Shown: positions 4,345 to 5,516 of the stretch, in pieces
Numbering within the stretch: the stretch's first letter is position 1
Layout: the number at the start of each line of letters is the position of its first letter
Source: an uncultured Alphaproteobacteria bacterium
GTDB lineage: Bacteria > Pseudomonadota > Alphaproteobacteria > Micavibrionales > Micavibrionaceae
Assembly: GCA_937128575.1 (NCBI GenBank)
Contig: CAKZMN010000202.1
Coordinates: 1 to 5,516 of the forward strand
Direction: 5' to 3'
Length of the DNA: 5,516 nt
Translations under genes and position numbers: made by a program
Notes under the pieces: model-generated
What the model saw: only the letters and a program-made list of their open reading frames with translations
Database searches by the model: none
Told to the model about the DNA's origin: nothing

Positions 4345-5516
4345 ATGCTTTTAAAAGCACCATTTTCAGCGCTATTTTTGCTTGTATCAGTCATGATTAC
4401 TAGTGCGTGCACATCTGCGTCTATAGAACTGGACAGCCCGCAGCATGAGGCGACTCTCGCCCATGACCGCGCTGCCTTACAAGGTGTGAAAGACAAAGCG
4501 CCCGCTAAAAAGATTTCATTGTCCATTGATGACGCGTTGAAAATGGCCGTTCATGAGAACTTGGATGCACATGTTTCTGCCCTTGAATATTTAAGCGCGC
4601 AGGACAATATAACGCTCGAAAAAATACAAGCATTGCCCTCAATGAAATACTCTCTTACCCGGCATGGGCGCTCCAACCAGCCGGCATCATCTAGTCTTTC
4701 TGTTTTGACTGGACAACAATCGCTAGAGCCATCAATATCGACAGAGCGCTACCGCTCATCACGTGATATTACCTTAAATTGGAATTTGATTGATGCGGCT
4801 GATGCTTTAATTCAAACAAAAACGGCTAAGGACCAAGCCAAAATCAGCGAAGAGCGGCATAAGAAGGTTTTGCAAAATATTCACCGTGATGTTTATTCCG
4901 CTTATTGGCGCGCCCGCGCAAACAGCAAAGTCCAATTGGAAACGAAGCGTCTTGTTACTGAAGCAAGCGCGCATATTGAAAAGCTCAATCAAGCGGCGCA
5001 AGAAAAATTAATATCCAAAAGCGAGGCCAATTTAAAAAAGGCGGCTTACCTAGATACGATAAGGTCCCTAAATGATCTGCAAAATGAATCCGCGCTTGCC
5101 CTCATCGAATTGAAAAGCTTGCTTAACCTGCCCCAATCAACGCAAGTATTTTTAACATCAAAGCTATTTGATCCTTCTGCACTATCGAAAGACATTGCCA
5201 GCATGGATGTAGAAACGTTGGAAATGTCCAGCCTTCTGAAACGCCCAGAAATGCGCGAGTCCTTCATTAATAAAAATATCTCCATTCGCGAAACGAAGCA
5301 GGAAATTATTCGCACAATACCGGGTGCAGAGTTATTTTTTGGCCTTAACCGCGACACGAATAAATTTTTGGCGAATGATAGCTGGCGATCATATTCCATT
5401 AGTTTAGTGCAAAGCATCACCAGCCTTCTGACACTTCCTGATCGTTATTTAATCTCACGTAAAAACGAAAAGCTGGCCGAAAAGAACGCCAAAGAAGCGC
5501 AAGCCAACGCGGAAGA
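4345..5516 (+). CDS. TolC/NodT-family outer-membrane efflux lipoprotein, 3' end cut by window
   Basis: This is probably the outer-membrane channel of a tripartite efflux pump or type I exporter. A hydrophobic signal (about residues 5-18) ends in a lipobox, ITSA before Cys22, so the mature protein is likely lipid-anchored, as in the NodT/OprM branch. Residues about 58-262 read as the first OEP repeat: SLSIDDALKMAVHENL at its start, a PSMKYSL strand, and long coiled-coil-like helices at about 155-255 ending LKSLLNLP. The second repeat begins with the family-typical KRPEMRE (299-304) and continues to the edge; 390 codons are present. Full-length members usually have about 450-500 residues, so only the last part is missing. 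The ATG at 4345 has no in-frame ATG, GTG or TTG upstream before a stop (TAA at 4282) and no strong Shine-Dalgarno; the signal peptide supports it. Pump partners would be expected just downstream, outside the window. Confidence 0.9.
   Translation, partial: MLLKAPFSALFLLVSVMITSACTSASIELDSPQHEATLAHDRAALQGVKDKAPAKKISLSIDDALKMAVHENLDAHVSALEYLSAQDNITLEKIQALPSMKYSLTRHGRSNQPASSSLSVLTGQQSLEPSISTERYRSSRDITLNWNLIDAADALIQTKTAKDQAKISEERHKKVLQNIHRDVYSAYWRARANSKVQLETKRLVTEASAHIEKLNQAAQEKLISKSEANLKKAAYLDTIRSLNDLQNESALALIELKSLLNLPQSTQVFLTSKLFDPSALSKDIASMDVETLEMSSLLKRPEMRESFINKNISIRETKQEIIRTIPGAELFFGLNRDTNKFLANDSWRSYSISLVQSITSLLTLPDRYLISRKNEKLAEKNAKEAQANAE

Noticed and set aside
4278..4403. Plus-strand 41-codon open frame starting inside the candidate -10 box
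   Set aside because: It overlaps the efflux gene start in another frame, has no Shine-Dalgarno, and its ATG lies in the proposed promoter.
4269..4526. Minus-strand open frame of 85 codons over the 4172-4344 gap and the efflux gene start
   Set aside because: It overlaps the promoter, signal peptide and lipobox of the efflux lipoprotein and shows no recognisable feature.
4807..5420. Minus-strand open frames at 4807-5001 and 5046-5420
   Set aside because: They are antisense to the TolC-like gene, whose plus-strand translation has clear family motifs.

Overview
The window looks like chromosomal DNA of a fairly AT-rich Gram-negative bacterium, most likely an alphaproteobacterium. The best lineage clue is the small ribbon-helix-helix protein near position 573, whose form (basic strand with a G-x-R-x-S core, an LEP-x-x-W stretch, and a closing S-AIR-F--S-Y segment) resembles a family found mainly in Alphaproteobacteria. 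A TolC-type outer-membrane lipoprotein confirms a Gram-negative envelope. The genus cannot be named from this sequence.

Layout. Positions 20-343 (minus strand) hold a small secreted protein of unknown function. A 229-base divergent intergenic region (344-572) follows and is rich in palindromes. Four tightly packed plus-strand genes come next: a ribbon-helix-helix DNA-binding protein (573-857), a single-domain response regulator (859-1233), a large membrane histidine kinase (1275-3782) with an MHYT sensor and a CHASE sensor, and a second single-domain response regulator (3779-4171). The first and second genes are 1 base apart and the third and fourth overlap by ATGA, so this is very probably one operon. 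A 173-base intergenic gap (4172-4344) carries a weak hairpin and a plausible promoter. The last gene (4345 to the window edge) is an incomplete TolC/NodT-type outer-membrane efflux lipoprotein.

Working model. The kinase can sense through a seven-helix MHYT membrane module (family proposed to bind copper and sense O2, CO or NO) and through a periplasmic CHASE domain (family binds small ligands). It carries the expected H, N, G1 and G2 boxes and should pass phosphate to the overlapping receiver RR2, with RR1 as a second target or phosphate sink. Neither receiver has an output domain. The only DNA-binding protein in the operon is the ribbon-helix-helix protein, so it is the natural candidate for a transcriptional arm. 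The palindromes just upstream are candidate sites for it. This link is inference. The divergent secreted protein and the downstream efflux gene are possible targets, but nothing in the sequence proves it.

No tRNA, rRNA, CRISPR array, insertion sequence or phage gene was seen.
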